In this document: piece after piece, positions 27,091 through 35,901 of the stretch
How the letters are laid out: the number at the start of each line of letters is the position of its first letter
How positions within the stretch are numbered: position 1 is the stretch's first letter
Assembly: GCF_010120715.1 (NCBI RefSeq)
Contig: NZ_CP047591.1
Location: forward strand, 1,178,001-1,242,000
DNA from: Aminipila terrae
GTDB lineage: Bacteria > Bacillota > Clostridia > Peptostreptococcales > Anaerovoracaceae
DNA: 64,000 nucleotides
Direction of reading: 5' to 3'
The notes under the pieces: model-generated
What the model saw: only the letters and a program-made list of their open reading frames with translations
Told to the model about the DNA's origin: nothing
The model's database searches: none
Translations under genes and position numbers: made by a program

Positions 27091-27116
27091 ATATCGACAT
27101 TTTATCACAAAACTTA
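27091..27116 (-). promoter_or_regulatory. Sigma-28-type promoter of rfbF-rfbG
   Basis: On the - strand: TAAG (27116-27113), 14-base spacer, GTCGATAT (27098-27091). Same spacing as at flagellin and identical over 20 bases to the core of the other island promoter. Confidence 0.68.
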
Positions 27117-27167
27117 ACATATTATGTGCAGAGAGCGCATAAATATGCCGTTTACATAATAAGGAAA

Positions 27168-27203
27168 GCCTGGACAAATGCACTTTATGCACTTGTCCAG
27201 GCC
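27168..27203 (-). terminator. Terminator at the 3' end of the fla operon
   Basis: Stem GCCTGGACAA (27168-27177) / TTGTCCAGGC (27194-27203), extended by ATGCA/TGCA; a T-rich tract follows on the - strand. It separates the fla operon from rfbF. Confidence 0.85.
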
Positions 27204-27240
27204 TTCATTTATTCTTCCTAGAAATTATAATCTAAGCGTT

Positions 27241-27816
27241 CTATGCTTTGGTATCTATACTTCCGCCCAGTCCATTGTTATCTGCAGAAAGGTTTTGTTC
27301 CATATTACTGTTATCGGATTTTGTTACGGTTCTTGTGGTCCCTCCTGAAACGTAAGCCTTTCCGCACTCGGGGCAGATAGCCGTATGAATGGTCACCGAC
27401 TGGGAAACTACTTTTCTGCCTTCTCTTTCTGCTTTGGCCTGATTTCGGACTACGTGTTCCTGCTCGTGACTCATAACAGCTGATGCTGCATCACCGGCAT
27501 CAATTTTGGTGGGTGTCTGATACGAAACACCGGGGTCATCTGAAACATCCTGATATTTTCTGTTTTTACAAGTCTGGCACTCTCCACTGGTAACCTTTTT
27601 ACTTTGGGCGGTTTGCTCTGTAGGGTTTGTCATATCCAAATCCCCATCTATAGAAGAGTTTGCAGAATGAGCCATGCTGAACTGCCCATTGTTCTGGGTT
27701 GTTTTTTCTTCTCCATGGTACTGATTCTGATAGTTTCCATACCCTCGTCCATAATTAAAGTTTTTATACCCATAACTTGCTGGATCATTGTTTAATCCAA
27801 TGGAACCGATACTCAT
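27241..27816 (-). CDS. SprA-like putative metalloprotease-family protein
   Basis: 191 residues. A Gly/Asn/Tyr-rich N-terminus is followed by a conserved block: C-x2-C (GECQTCKNRKYQD), DDPGVSYQTP, SHEQEHVVRNQ (an HExxH-like HEQEH helix), then a second C-x2-C (ICPECGKAYVSGG). The two cysteine pairs could form a zinc ribbon, and the HEQEH suggests a metal site as in SprA-related proteins. No signal peptide. It is last in the fla operon, before the terminator. Function is unproven; the family name is by motif only. Confidence 0.6.
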   Translation of the reverse strand: MSIGSIGLNNDPASYGYKNFNYGRGYGNYQNQYHGEEKTTQNNGQFSMAHSANSSIDGDLDMTNPTEQTAQSKKVTSGECQTCKNRKYQDVSDDPGVSYQTPTKIDAGDAASAVMSHEQEHVVRNQAKAEREGRKVVSQSVTIHTAICPECGKAYVSGGTTRTVTKSDNSNMEQNLSADNNGLGGSIDTKA

Positions 27817-27844
27817 GACGACCTCCTTTTCTTATACCATTTCC

Positions 27845-28114
27845 TTATTTCTTAGAATCAAAATTCAGGAAATATATATAAATCTCTACAACAGCCCGAT
27901 ATACTTCTTCAGGAATCTGCGCCCCTAATTCCAGCTGTGACAAAACGGTTGCTAAGGAAGTATCTTCATAAACTGGTACATCTACCTGGTTGGCAACTTC
28001 AACAATTTTTTCAGCCATATGCCCCAGTCCGGATGCTACAATCACAGGTGCAGCTCCCTGACTTTCGTCATATTTCAAAGCCACCGCTCTTTTCGTCCCA
28101 TTATACTGTGACAT
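27845..28114 (-). CDS. FlhB C-terminal-domain homolog (YlqH/FhlB-type)
   Basis: 89 residues from ATG 28114 (GGGAGG upstream, overlapping the end of the previous gene by 14 bases). It aligns with the cytoplasmic end of FlhB: GTKRAVALKYDESQGAAPVIVASGLGHMAEKIVEVA against FlhB PTHFAVALKYDAESDKAPIVVAKG. The self-cleavage NPTH of FlhB is replaced by NGTK, and there are no membrane helices. Such short homologs occur beside ylqG in Firmicutes and may interact with the export gate. Confidence 0.8.
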   Translation of the reverse strand: MSQYNGTKRAVALKYDESQGAAPVIVASGLGHMAEKIVEVANQVDVPVYEDTSLATVLSQLELGAQIPEEVYRAVVEIYIYFLNFDSKK

Positions 28115-29513
28115 TGACCATGTTCCTCCCTTCAAAGAGTTTATGGAATACATCAGAAATAGGTTTAGGTTTTACACACTTTTCTGCCATATAGGATCTG
28201 AATTTCAGATCATTTCTTTCCACAATCGTAAAGATTCCCTCTTTAATCTGATTTTTCATGGGTTCCAGATGCTCTGGATAAAATAACTGCATATCCACTT
28301 TACCATTTTGAACTAACATGACCATTTCAAAGAAACCCAGGTCCTTTATATCAAACTTCACTAAAAGCTTAATAGCGTTTCCCGTTTCTTTTTCATTTCG
28401 TTCGTCGCTATCCGGATCCACCCATATTTCAGAAAACATCTGCCTTCCATTATAGTCTGCCGGCAGCATCATATGTAATAAAGGCATGTACACACTTTCA
28501 TTGAGCAACGCTGAATGAAGGATATTGTGAAATACCTGTGTATTCTGGTGTCCTGCCTGGCCATCCAGACCTTTTGTTAATATGCTCACTAACTGGTCCT
28601 GGAGCATTTTGGATTGATCTCCATGGATATTTGCAAATATGCCATCTACCAGGTCTGCTACCATGTTGTTGGTAATCTTTGAAGAAACTTCTGGTATTCC
28701 CAGCATAGAGTTCAGTGCATCAGAAAAGCCTTCTTTGCTCCCCATTTCATATCTGGTGAAATTCAGTATAAATAAGTTTATATTATCCCGTACACTGCCG
28801 AAATCTTTAGTCTGTGAGATATATGCCGATAAAAAAGGAATAATATTTTCTCTCATATAGGAAAGGTTCTCTGTTACGTTGCCCTTTCCGGCAGTGGTAT
28901 CCAGCGTCGATACAAGCTCCCGTAGTTGCTCCGCTGAAGACCGCATCATTCTGTCAGCTATATTGTTTAAGTTGGACATGATGTTTTCCAAGGTGTGGCT
29001 GTTTGCCGTAATGGCATCATATCTTCTTAAGAATTCCAGAATCATAGATTTGGCATCCATAGAAATGTTCTTACTGCTCATTAAGTCCCGAAGAACATCA
29101 AAGAAACCTCCTGTAAATTTAACAGATGAATTCTGCATTCCTTTAAGCAAATTTAAAAGTTCAGCGTCTCCCACCTTCATCAGACTCAGGTATTTTGCCA
29201 TTTCAGCAGCGATACCCTCTCCCATACCAGAATTAATAATACTGCCATATCTGGTAAAAAACAGTTTTGCTGTTTCTGCTGACATGCCTGGAGTGCTGGC
29301 CAGCTTCTGCAGGAAAGAGTCAAAATTAGACTTTAAATTTGGAGAGAACTTATTGGTCTCATGATCATCATATAACCCTTTGGCATCGCTTCTCGGCACC
29401 CTGCTGGGATTTACAACATTATTAATATTGGTTGGCTCCTGGCTGTTTGATCGTACTCTGTTGGCTGCTTCCTGCCCAGTAAGCGGGGTAGTTACTCTAA
29501 GTATTTCTGCCAT
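28101..29513 (-). CDS. YlqG-like flagellar operon protein
   Basis: 470 residues, soluble, mostly helical. The C-terminal 120 residues (AIKLLVKFDIKDLGFFEMVMLVQNGKVDMQLFYPEHLEPMKNQI) resemble the FliK-type hook-length domain fold seen in YlqG. The N-terminal part has no recognisable domain. It lies between flhB and the FlhB-tail homolog, the same ylqG-ylqH pairing as in Bacillus. A role in export or hook control is inferred from position only. Confidence 0.6.
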   Translation of the reverse strand: MAEILRVTTPLTGQEAANRVRSNSQEPTNINNVVNPSRVPRSDAKGLYDDHETNKFSPNLKSNFDSFLQKLASTPGMSAETAKLFFTRYGSIINSGMGEGIAAEMAKYLSLMKVGDAELLNLLKGMQNSSVKFTGGFFDVLRDLMSSKNISMDAKSMILEFLRRYDAITANSHTLENIMSNLNNIADRMMRSSAEQLRELVSTLDTTAGKGNVTENLSYMRENIIPFLSAYISQTKDFGSVRDNINLFILNFTRYEMGSKEGFSDALNSMLGIPEVSSKITNNMVADLVDGIFANIHGDQSKMLQDQLVSILTKGLDGQAGHQNTQVFHNILHSALLNESVYMPLLHMMLPADYNGRQMFSEIWVDPDSDERNEKETGNAIKLLVKFDIKDLGFFEMVMLVQNGKVDMQLFYPEHLEPMKNQIKEGIFTIVERNDLKFRSYMAEKCVKPKPISDVFHKLFEGRNMVNVTV

Positions 29514-29516
29514 AAA

Positions 29517-30590
29517 CTAATTCCTCTTTTTATCCTTATCATTATTTCTTATGCTGTAAACTAACGCAAAGATTTCTGCAATAGCTGTATAATAAGCATA
29601 AGGAATCTCCATTTTAAGTTCTGCTGTGGCATAAATAGCTCGTGCCAGCGGTCTGTCTTCTATGATATAAACTCCCGCTCCTTCAGCTACAGCTACAATT
29701 CTTAAAGCCAGTTCGTCCTGTCCTTTTGCTACAACAATAGGTGCCTTATCCGATTCAGCATCATATTTAAGGGCAACGGCAAAATGGGTCGGGTTCCTGA
29801 TAACAACATCCGCAGTGGGTACAGCCTGCATCATTCTGGAAGTGGCCATCTCACGCTGTTTCTGTTTGATTTTACCCTTTATCTGAGGGTCTCCTTCCAT
29901 CTGCTTAAATTCTTCTTTGATTTCCTGTTTACTCATCTTGATTTTGCGTTCATATTCCCATCTTTGGTATAAATAGTCCAAACCTGCCACAAAGACAAAA
30001 ATCATACAGACCATATATACCATTTTAACTACAGCATCCAGTAAAAACACAGAAGACTGTAATGGTTCAATAAACAGCATTTTAGCAAGCTCAGTAAACC
30101 TGGCATAGATAAATTTATATAAAATAACTGTAATAATAGCTATTTTTATCAAGTTTTTTATTAGTTCCACACCGCTGCGTACAGAAAACATCCTTTTAAT
30201 CCCGTTTAAAGGATTAAATTTGTTTAATGTGGGCTTAAGAGATTCTGAGGAAAACATAAATCGGGTCTGTGCGCCAGTAGAAATAATGGATATTCCTGCA
30301 CTGATAACCAATAGTGGCACAATGGAGATTGCCAGGACTTTTATAGTCTCCCCGGTTAAATCATTGATTGTATTTCCGCTAAAGACATCCATTGTTGCCA
30401 TTTTCCCCATTATAAAGGCAATGAAACGTTTCATAACTTCATACATATAGGGAAAAACTAGTTTTAGTACTGAAAAAATCACCAGTAAAGATACCACACT
30501 TGTGATGTCCCTACTTTGAGGCACATTACCTTTTTTTCGTTCGTCTTTACGCCTTTTCGGTGTGGCTTTTTCTGTTTTAGATTGTGACAA
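29517..30590 (-). CDS. flhB: Flagellar export gate protein FlhB
   Basis: 357 residues. It opens SQSKTEKATPKRRKDERKKG, has four hydrophobic segments (about 31-60, 84-105, 147-165, 183-208) and a basic cytoplasmic tail with the autocleavage site NPTH at 266-269. FlhB switches export from rod/hook to filament substrates. The start appears to be TTG at 30590, after GGGGTGATGAGG; no in-frame ATG covers the conserved beginning. Six bases follow fliR. Confidence 0.95.
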   Translation of the reverse strand: MSQSKTEKATPKRRKDERKKGNVPQSRDITSVVSLLVIFSVLKLVFPYMYEVMKRFIAFIMGKMATMDVFSGNTINDLTGETIKVLAISIVPLLVISAGISIISTGAQTRFMFSSESLKPTLNKFNPLNGIKRMFSVRSGVELIKNLIKIAIITVILYKFIYARFTELAKMLFIEPLQSSVFLLDAVVKMVYMVCMIFVFVAGLDYLYQRWEYERKIKMSKQEIKEEFKQMEGDPQIKGKIKQKQREMATSRMMQAVPTADVVIRNPTHFAVALKYDAESDKAPIVVAKGQDELALRIVAVAEGAGVYIIEDRPLARAIYATAELKMEIPYAYYTAIAEIFALVYSIRNNDKDKKRN

Positions 30591-30596
30591 GCCTCA

Positions 30597-31373
30597 TCAC
30601 CCCATTAATTTGGCTACCTGAACAATAGCACTGAATAATTGATCAATCATGCCCTCTACAAAGGACATTGTCGGCGTAAAAATGATAATCAGAAATATAA
30701 ACCCAACAAAAATCTTTGCCTGGATGTTTATCATGATTACGTTTATCTGTGGAATATTTCTCATCATTACCCCGAAAGCCATTTCCAGTAAAAACTGGAG
30801 TGCCACCATGGGCATAGCAAGCTTCATTCCAAGTACCGTACACTGGCAGAAAACAGATATCACATTTGCTGCCACGTCTTTTCCCAGTAAGACATGTCCA
30901 TAGGGAATTGCCTTTTCTAACTCTAAGAACAATTTAAATAAAGTCAGATGTCCATTCATGGAAAAAAACATAAGCATAAATAAAATGTTATAAAAGGTTG
31001 CATTCAGGGACATGGAAACATTGCTGCCCGGATCGTAAACCTTGGACATGGATAGTCCCATCTGCATATCTATTACTTCGCCCCCCAGTATGATGATATA
31101 TGCAAAAAGGCTTACAATGAAGCCTATCACGAAGCCAACGCAGAATTCTTTCAGTGCAAGGGTAATATATTCTACAGTGGAATTAATTACGCCAATGGCT
31201 GATATATCGGAATAAGAATAAATAAGGATTGCAAGCATTAAAGACATGCCAGCTTTCATAATTACCGGAACACTTCTTCTTCCTAATATAGGATTAAATG
31301 CAATACAACCCAACATTCTCATAAAAATCAGTCCAAAGGCTGTTAAATTGTCAATTTGTAAAAACTGCTGCAT
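30597..31373 (-). CDS. fliR: Flagellar export gate protein FliR
   Basis: 258 residues from ATG 31373, which overlaps the fliQ stop region. A multi-span membrane protein with the FliR pattern: FGLIFMRMLGCIAFNPILGRRSVP, LALKEFCVGFVIGFIVSLFAYIIILGGEVIDMQMG, and PQINVIMINIQAKIFVG. It forms the core export pore with FliP and FliQ. Confidence 0.94.
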   Translation of the reverse strand: MQQFLQIDNLTAFGLIFMRMLGCIAFNPILGRRSVPVIMKAGMSLMLAILIYSYSDISAIGVINSTVEYITLALKEFCVGFVIGFIVSLFAYIIILGGEVIDMQMGLSMSKVYDPGSNVSMSLNATFYNILFMLMFFSMNGHLTLFKLFLELEKAIPYGHVLLGKDVAANVISVFCQCTVLGMKLAMPMVALQFLLEMAFGVMMRNIPQINVIMINIQAKIFVGFIFLIIIFTPTMSFVEGMIDQLFSAIVQVAKLMG

Positions 31374-31374
31374 G

Positions 31375-31641
31375 TTATAGCTCCAGCATAGTGGCAAAAA
31401 CAGCTTTTGTAAAATCCACCATAGTTGCCATAATCCAGGAACCCGAAACCACCAGAATGATACCTATTATAAAGAGTTTGGGTACAAAAGTGATTGTCTG
31501 TTCCTGAATGGATGTAGCGGCCTGGAATATAGCAATTACAAGGCCGACAGCCATACTAATCAGAAGTATTGGAGCGGAAACCTTGGCTGCTACCATAATA
31601 GCTGTGTGCAGCATATCAAAGACCGGTGTATAATAATCCAT
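31375..31641 (-). CDS. fliQ: Flagellar export gate protein FliQ
   Basis: 88 residues with two membrane helices (about 15-37 and 50-72) and the family's QAATSIQEQTITFVPKL loop. ATG 31641 is chosen because GGAGG lies seven bases upstream; an ATG at 31653 would contain that ribosome site. Between fliP and fliR as usual. Confidence 0.94.
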   Translation of the reverse strand: MDYYTPVFDMLHTAIMVAAKVSAPILLISMAVGLVIAIFQAATSIQEQTITFVPKLFIIGIILVVSGSWIMATMVDFTKAVFATMLEL

Positions 31642-31667
31642 TTCTGCCTCCATTTAAATAATAGTAA

Positions 31668-32324
31668 TCAGTTAAAACTGCTTACCAAAGTACTGAAAAG
31701 TAGTTCCCATCCATTTACAACTACAAAGAGCAGTAGCTTAAAGGGCATAGAAATCATCGAAGGTGGCAGCATAACCATACCCATTGACATGAGTACGCTG
31801 GAAACAATGATATCTATAACCAGGAATGGTATATATAGCAGAAATCCCATAAGAAATGCACGGCTTAGTTCACTGGTCATAAAGGCAGGAACAACAACAT
31901 GCATAGGAATATCCATTAAGTTCTTAGGTCTTTTCAAATCTGCAAAATTTAAAAATACGTTTAACGACTCTATTTTCGTCTGTTTCAACATAAATTTCTT
32001 AAGAGGAACAGACGCATTATTTATGGCCTGCTCCTGTGTTATCAAATCAGATTTATAAGGTTGATATGCATTCTGATTGATATCTGTTATGACCGGCTGC
32101 ATGATAAATAAAGATAAAAACAATGCAATCCCTACAATAACAGTATTTGGTGGTGTCTGCTGGAGACCCAGAGCATTTCGCAAAAGCGAAAGGACTATGA
32201 CAATTCTGGTAAAAGAAGTCATCATAATCAGTATGGATGGCAGCAATGCAATCAGTGTCAGAAGCGTTAGAATCTCCAAAGTCTGCATGCCAGTTCCATT
32301 TATTGAGACTATTGAATCAGCCAT
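31668..32324 (-). CDS. fliP: Flagellar export gate protein FliP
   Basis: 218 residues. LLTLIALLPSILIMMTSFTRIVIVLSLLRNALGLQQTPPN and LMGFLLYIPFLVIDIIVSSVLMSMGMVMLPP are diagnostic. It is shorter than usual (about 245-255) because the cleavable N-terminal signal segment common in FliP is absent: an in-frame stop directly precedes the ATG. The ribosome site is weak. FliP builds the export pore with FliQ and FliR. Confidence 0.93.
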   Translation of the reverse strand: MADSIVSINGTGMQTLEILTLLTLIALLPSILIMMTSFTRIVIVLSLLRNALGLQQTPPNTVIVGIALFLSLFIMQPVITDINQNAYQPYKSDLITQEQAINNASVPLKKFMLKQTKIESLNVFLNFADLKRPKNLMDIPMHVVVPAFMTSELSRAFLMGFLLYIPFLVIDIIVSSVLMSMGMVMLPPSMISMPFKLLLFVVVNGWELLFSTLVSSFN

Positions 32325-32405
32325 TTAACTATACCTTATTCCTTCATGACCTATCCCAATTTACGAAGTAAATTGTTGGAAGGTCAGATGCTAAAAAATC
32401 ATATT

Positions 32406-32777
32406 CTATTTTGGCTCATTGTCTTTTTTGTTTAAGTGCTTTTGTAAGGCACTTTTAAAAGACATGACCTGCTGAAAAGTTGCAGACGGGACAGCAGCTT
32501 CCATCTCAATCAGTTCATCCCCTGAAAGCTCTTTTATAATCTGGACATTCTGAGATGTAACCCCTGTAAGATAATAACTTTCACCTATCTGGACAATAAT
32601 CATCATCTTATCCTGGCCCAGCATCATTCTGTCAACAACCCGCATATATTTTGTGCCACTCATTTTACTGGCGCCTAATGCCACATACTTGCTAAACACA
32701 TAGCTTAAATATATAACAGCAACAACTGCAAACAGCGCCAGCATTAACGGTATAATAGTACCAAAAATTCTAATCAC
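32406..32777 (-). CDS. fliO: Flagellar protein FliO/FliZ
   Basis: 123 residues: one N-terminal membrane helix (IIPLMLALFAVVAVIYLSYVFS), then a small cytoplasmic domain with MRVVDRMMLGQDKMMIIVQIGESYYLTGVTSQNVQII, the FliO pattern. It assists FliP assembly. Lies between cheY and fliP, as in Bacillus (fliZ). Confidence 0.88.
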   Translation of the reverse strand: MIRIFGTIIPLMLALFAVVAVIYLSYVFSKYVALGASKMSGTKYMRVVDRMMLGQDKMMIIVQIGESYYLTGVTSQNVQIIKELSGDELIEMEAAVPSATFQQVMSFKSALQKHLNKKDNEPK

Positions 32778-32788
32778 CTCTTAACAGA

Positions 32789-33154
32789 CTAAGCCTGTGG
32801 GAGAACCGCAGATACAGTCTTTAAAATTCTGTCTGGTTTAAATGGTTTAACAATAAAGTCCTTTGCTCCAAGCTTGATAGCCTCAATAACCATTGCTTCC
32901 TGGCCCATTGCAGAACACATAACCACCTTGGCATCAGGGTGCTTTCCTGTAATAGCCTTTAAAGCTTCCAATCCATCCATATTCGGCATAGTTATATCCA
33001 TAATAACTAAGTCCGGTTTAATCTCTTCGTATTTTTCAACCGCCTGAGCACCATCTCCGGCTTCATACAAATCTGTATAACCGTTCTTTGAGAGAGTATC
33101 TTTAATCATCATACGCATAAATGCAGCATCATCAACTAACAAAATTTTTGCCAT
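32789..33154 (-). CDS. cheY: Chemotaxis response regulator CheY
   Basis: 121 residues, single receiver domain. The acid pocket is D8/D9, phosphorylation site D53 (LVIMDITMPNMDG), switch serine S81 and lysine K103 (VKPF). CheY-P would bind the FliM/FliY switch and alter rotation. Position between fliY and fliO is the Bacillus order. Confidence 0.95.
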   Translation of the reverse strand: MAKILLVDDAAFMRMMIKDTLSKNGYTDLYEAGDGAQAVEKYEEIKPDLVIMDITMPNMDGLEALKAITGKHPDAKVVMCSAMGQEAMVIEAIKLGAKDFIVKPFKPDRILKTVSAVLPQA

Positions 33155-33215
33155 TTTTTTACCTCTTTCTTTAAAAGCAATTTGAAAATAATATAACTTT
33201 TAATTGTTTTTTAAT

Positions 33216-34349
33216 TTATAGACTGTTAATTAAATCAGCCTTTTTGATTACTTCAGTGATTCTTACACCAAAGTTATCATCCACTACTACGACATCGCCT
33301 TTTGCAATACATTGACCATTTACATAAACATCAACCTGATCACCGGCTAATTTGTCTAATACTACTAAGGATCCCTGTCCAAGTTCCAATATTTCTTTTA
33401 CAAGTTTTTTTGTCCTTCCAATTTCAACTGAAACCTGAAGGGGAACTTTCATAATTAAATCCAGATTTGTCCCTGCTTCAGCCGGTGTAACTTCATAATT
33501 CTGATATACTGGTTGAACATTGATTAATCTTGGATCTCTGGTATATTGCGGTTGTGCATACATCTGCTGCGGATATCCCTGCATTGGCATACCCTGCTGC
33601 ATCTGCATTTGTGGTTGTTGAGGCTGCTGGGATACCGGTTGTGCCGGAGATGGGTTTACTGGAGCATTTGCTGCATCCGCCGCCACGGCATTCATAACAT
33701 TTTCAGTTTTAGCTGCTTCCTGATTCCCCTGCTCATCAATTTTATCATTCTCCATAAACCCAAATGATGAAATAAGTTTCTTACATAAGTCTATAGATAG
33801 CATAGTTATGAACTTACTGGAGAAAGTATCCTCAATTTCTATATTGAAATAAACTTCTACCATTGGTTCATCTGTACTGAAATACTTTTCCTTAAATGCC
33901 TCCGGATCTTCAACTTCAAAGGCCACAGGTGTTGATATATTCACCATGGTACCTATTACATCTGCTAAAGCAGTCGCTGAAGCACCCATCATCTGATTCA
34001 TCAGTTCACAGACAGCGCTTAATGAAAGTTCATCCAGTTCAAAAGTTTCAGGATCAATTTCGGTATACATCAGTATTTCCAAAATTTTTCTTACATCATC
34101 TTTCCTTAGCAGCATCAAATTGTTTCCACTAAGACCTGTTACATATGTAATCTCAACCCCCACAGCAGGTTCCACTTCACTTATTTCAAACTCATCGTAA
34201 CTTCTGACTTTAACATTAGGAGTAGTTATGGTAACCTTTCTGCCAAGCATATCTGACATAGCAGTTGCTGAAGACCCTAAACTTATATTTAGTATTTCAC
34301 CAATGCCATCTATCTCCATGGGGGTAAAATAATTATTATTATCGCTCAT
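33216..34349 (-). CDS. fliY: Flagellar motor switch phosphatase FliY (FliN-type)
   Basis: 377 residues. Two CheC-type phosphatase helices, MEIDGIGEILNISLGSSATA near residue 12 and ELSLSAVCELMNQMMGASATA near 105, are followed by a Gln/Pro/Met-rich linker (about 225-275). A C-terminal SpoA/FliN domain follows (KVPLQVSVEIGRTKKLVKEIL, GDVVVVDDNFGVRITEV). It dephosphorylates CheY-P at the C-ring and is a structural switch component. AGGTGAT precedes the ATG, just after the end of fliM. Confidence 0.94.
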   Translation of the reverse strand: MSDNNNYFTPMEIDGIGEILNISLGSSATAMSDMLGRKVTITTPNVKVRSYDEFEISEVEPAVGVEITYVTGLSGNNLMLLRKDDVRKILEILMYTEIDPETFELDELSLSAVCELMNQMMGASATALADVIGTMVNISTPVAFEVEDPEAFKEKYFSTDEPMVEVYFNIEIEDTFSSKFITMLSIDLCKKLISSFGFMENDKIDEQGNQEAAKTENVMNAVAADAANAPVNPSPAQPVSQQPQQPQMQMQQGMPMQGYPQQMYAQPQYTRDPRLINVQPVYQNYEVTPAEAGTNLDLIMKVPLQVSVEIGRTKKLVKEILELGQGSLVVLDKLAGDQVDVYVNGQCIAKGDVVVVDDNFGVRITEVIKKADLINSL

Positions 34350-34364
34350 ATATCACCTCTGCTA

Positions 34365-35371
34365 CTACCGGGTTATTGTAGTTCCGGTTATCTTTACTGC
34401 AACACTGCCTTTCTTCTCTCCCAGGCGCCCCTTATACCATGGTTTGTCCTCCACGTATACAGCTACCTCTGAATCCTTAGGTTTCCTTAAGTTTATCACA
34501 TCACCAGGTTTAAGCGAATATACATCTTCTAACAGAATATTTGCTTCGCCTAAAAATGCTCGTATTTCAAGGGGGAATCTTTCAAGCTGTCCAGTATTTC
34601 CTCTCTGGCGACTTCATCCTGGTGCTCTCTTTTCCTTCCCGCAATATTTGACTGATCTGTAAGCTTAAAGACATCTTCCATGATTCCGCCGGGAATACAA
34701 ATATTAAAAGTGCCTGTAGTATCTTTTATCTCTATATTTAATACAACAATTACTACAATTTCATCAGCCTGAATACTCTGAATTAATCTTGGATTGGTTT
34801 CTATTTTGTCAAACTTAAAGGCCACATCAAAGTAGCTTTGCCATGACTCTTCCATTATAGGCAGTAAGTGAACCATGACGTTTTCAAAGAGGGATATTTC
34901 TATATCGGTAAATCCCCCATCTGTTTCAGCTCCGTCAGCTTCACCAGACCCGCCTATCATTCTGTCAATCAGCGAATATATAACAGGATTACTCATCTGA
35001 ATCATCAAGGTCTCTGAATCACCTTTGCCGTTATTAACAGATCCATCCACCATAGCAACTATATCATTTTCTGATAATGCATTGTTAAATTCAAAATATT
35101 TTTGTTCTTCTATATCTACCATTTCAACCTGGCAGGAAAGACGCATCATACTTGTTAAATATGATGAGATTACACGTGCAAAATTTTCATACACACTAAA
35201 CACTAACTTTAACCGGTCTCTTGTAAATTTTTTAGGAGTCTTAAAGTCGTATTTTTTTATTTTTTTGTTTTCCTCTTCCTCAATTAACTTCTCTTCCTGA
35301 GCCACAGCTTCGGGAGAACTCAGAGAATTGAGTAGGGCGTCAATTTGACTTTGTGATAATACGTCAGCCAT
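34365..35371 (-). pseudogene. fliM: Flagellar motor switch protein FliM, frameshifted before the SpoA domain
   Basis: The upstream frame (from ATG 35371) gives a normal FliM start, SQSQIDALLNSL, and middle domain (KYDFKTPKKFTRDRL, GGFTDIEISLFENVM) and then stops at 34550 after DSPLKYEHF. The next frame continues the protein as EIRAFLGEANILLEDVYSLK ... VKITGTTITR to a stop at 34365, which is the missing C-terminal domain. One more base in the five-G tract at 34571-34575 (+ strand) would restore DSPLEIRAFLGEA and a protein of about 335 residues, the usual FliM length. All neighbours are intact, so error in the sequence is likely. Confidence 0.88.
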
Positions 35372-35564
35372 CTAAATCTCCTATTTTTTATCTTTAGTTT
35401 TATCCTTTTGTCTCCATTTTCCGAGACTTAGTGTTGTTATCTGATTTTATCCTTTTTTCGTATAATAGGATAAATATATATGTAAATCCTGATTAATCAT
35501 CAGACACAGTTAAACCTGTTTAACCTTCACATGACAACCAGGTAATTGATTTCTCTCTGATAAA

Positions 35565-35590
35565 CTATCGGTAAGTACATATTCACTTTA
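35565..35590 (-). promoter_or_regulatory. Sigma-28-like promoter motif between flbD and fliM
   Basis: On the - strand: TAAA (35590-35587, overlapping the flbD stop), 14 bases, ACCGATAG (35572-35565). It could drive fliM and following genes separately. The gap 35372-35582 holds no gene. Confidence 0.45.
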
Positions 35591-35837
35591 TAGCAGACTC
35601 TTGGTTTTCGTCAGCCACTTCAGTTAAACCTCTTCTGGCCTTTAAGTAACTTTCCTTATCTGCTGTTTTGGCATTAAATTCTGCAATTTTATTGATTATT
35701 TCATCAAAAGACTCTTTTACCAGATAATAATCTTTATTGTCCAGAACAATCTTGGACTCCGGTATTGATTCAATAATCTGAATGTGAGAATCATTTAGCA
35801 GAAATTCTACGCCATTTAGTTTTGTAAGTTTTATCAT
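35583..35837 (-). CDS. flbD: FlbD-family flagellar protein (SwrD)
   Basis: 84 residues. MIKLTKLNGVEFLLNDSHIQIIESIPESKIVLDNKDYYLVKES is the complete FlbD pattern; a charged tail follows. SwrD raises motor power in Bacillus. It directly follows the hook gene, as is normal, but motA, motB and fliL, often next, are absent here. Confidence 0.9.
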   Translation of the reverse strand: MIKLTKLNGVEFLLNDSHIQIIESIPESKIVLDNKDYYLVKESFDEIINKIAEFNAKTADKESYLKARRGLTEVADENQESAIK

Positions 35838-35901
35838 TTTTTCCCACTCACTTTATCATATTGCAGGAGGGGCCTAATCTGCCCCTCCATGCATCATATA
35901 G

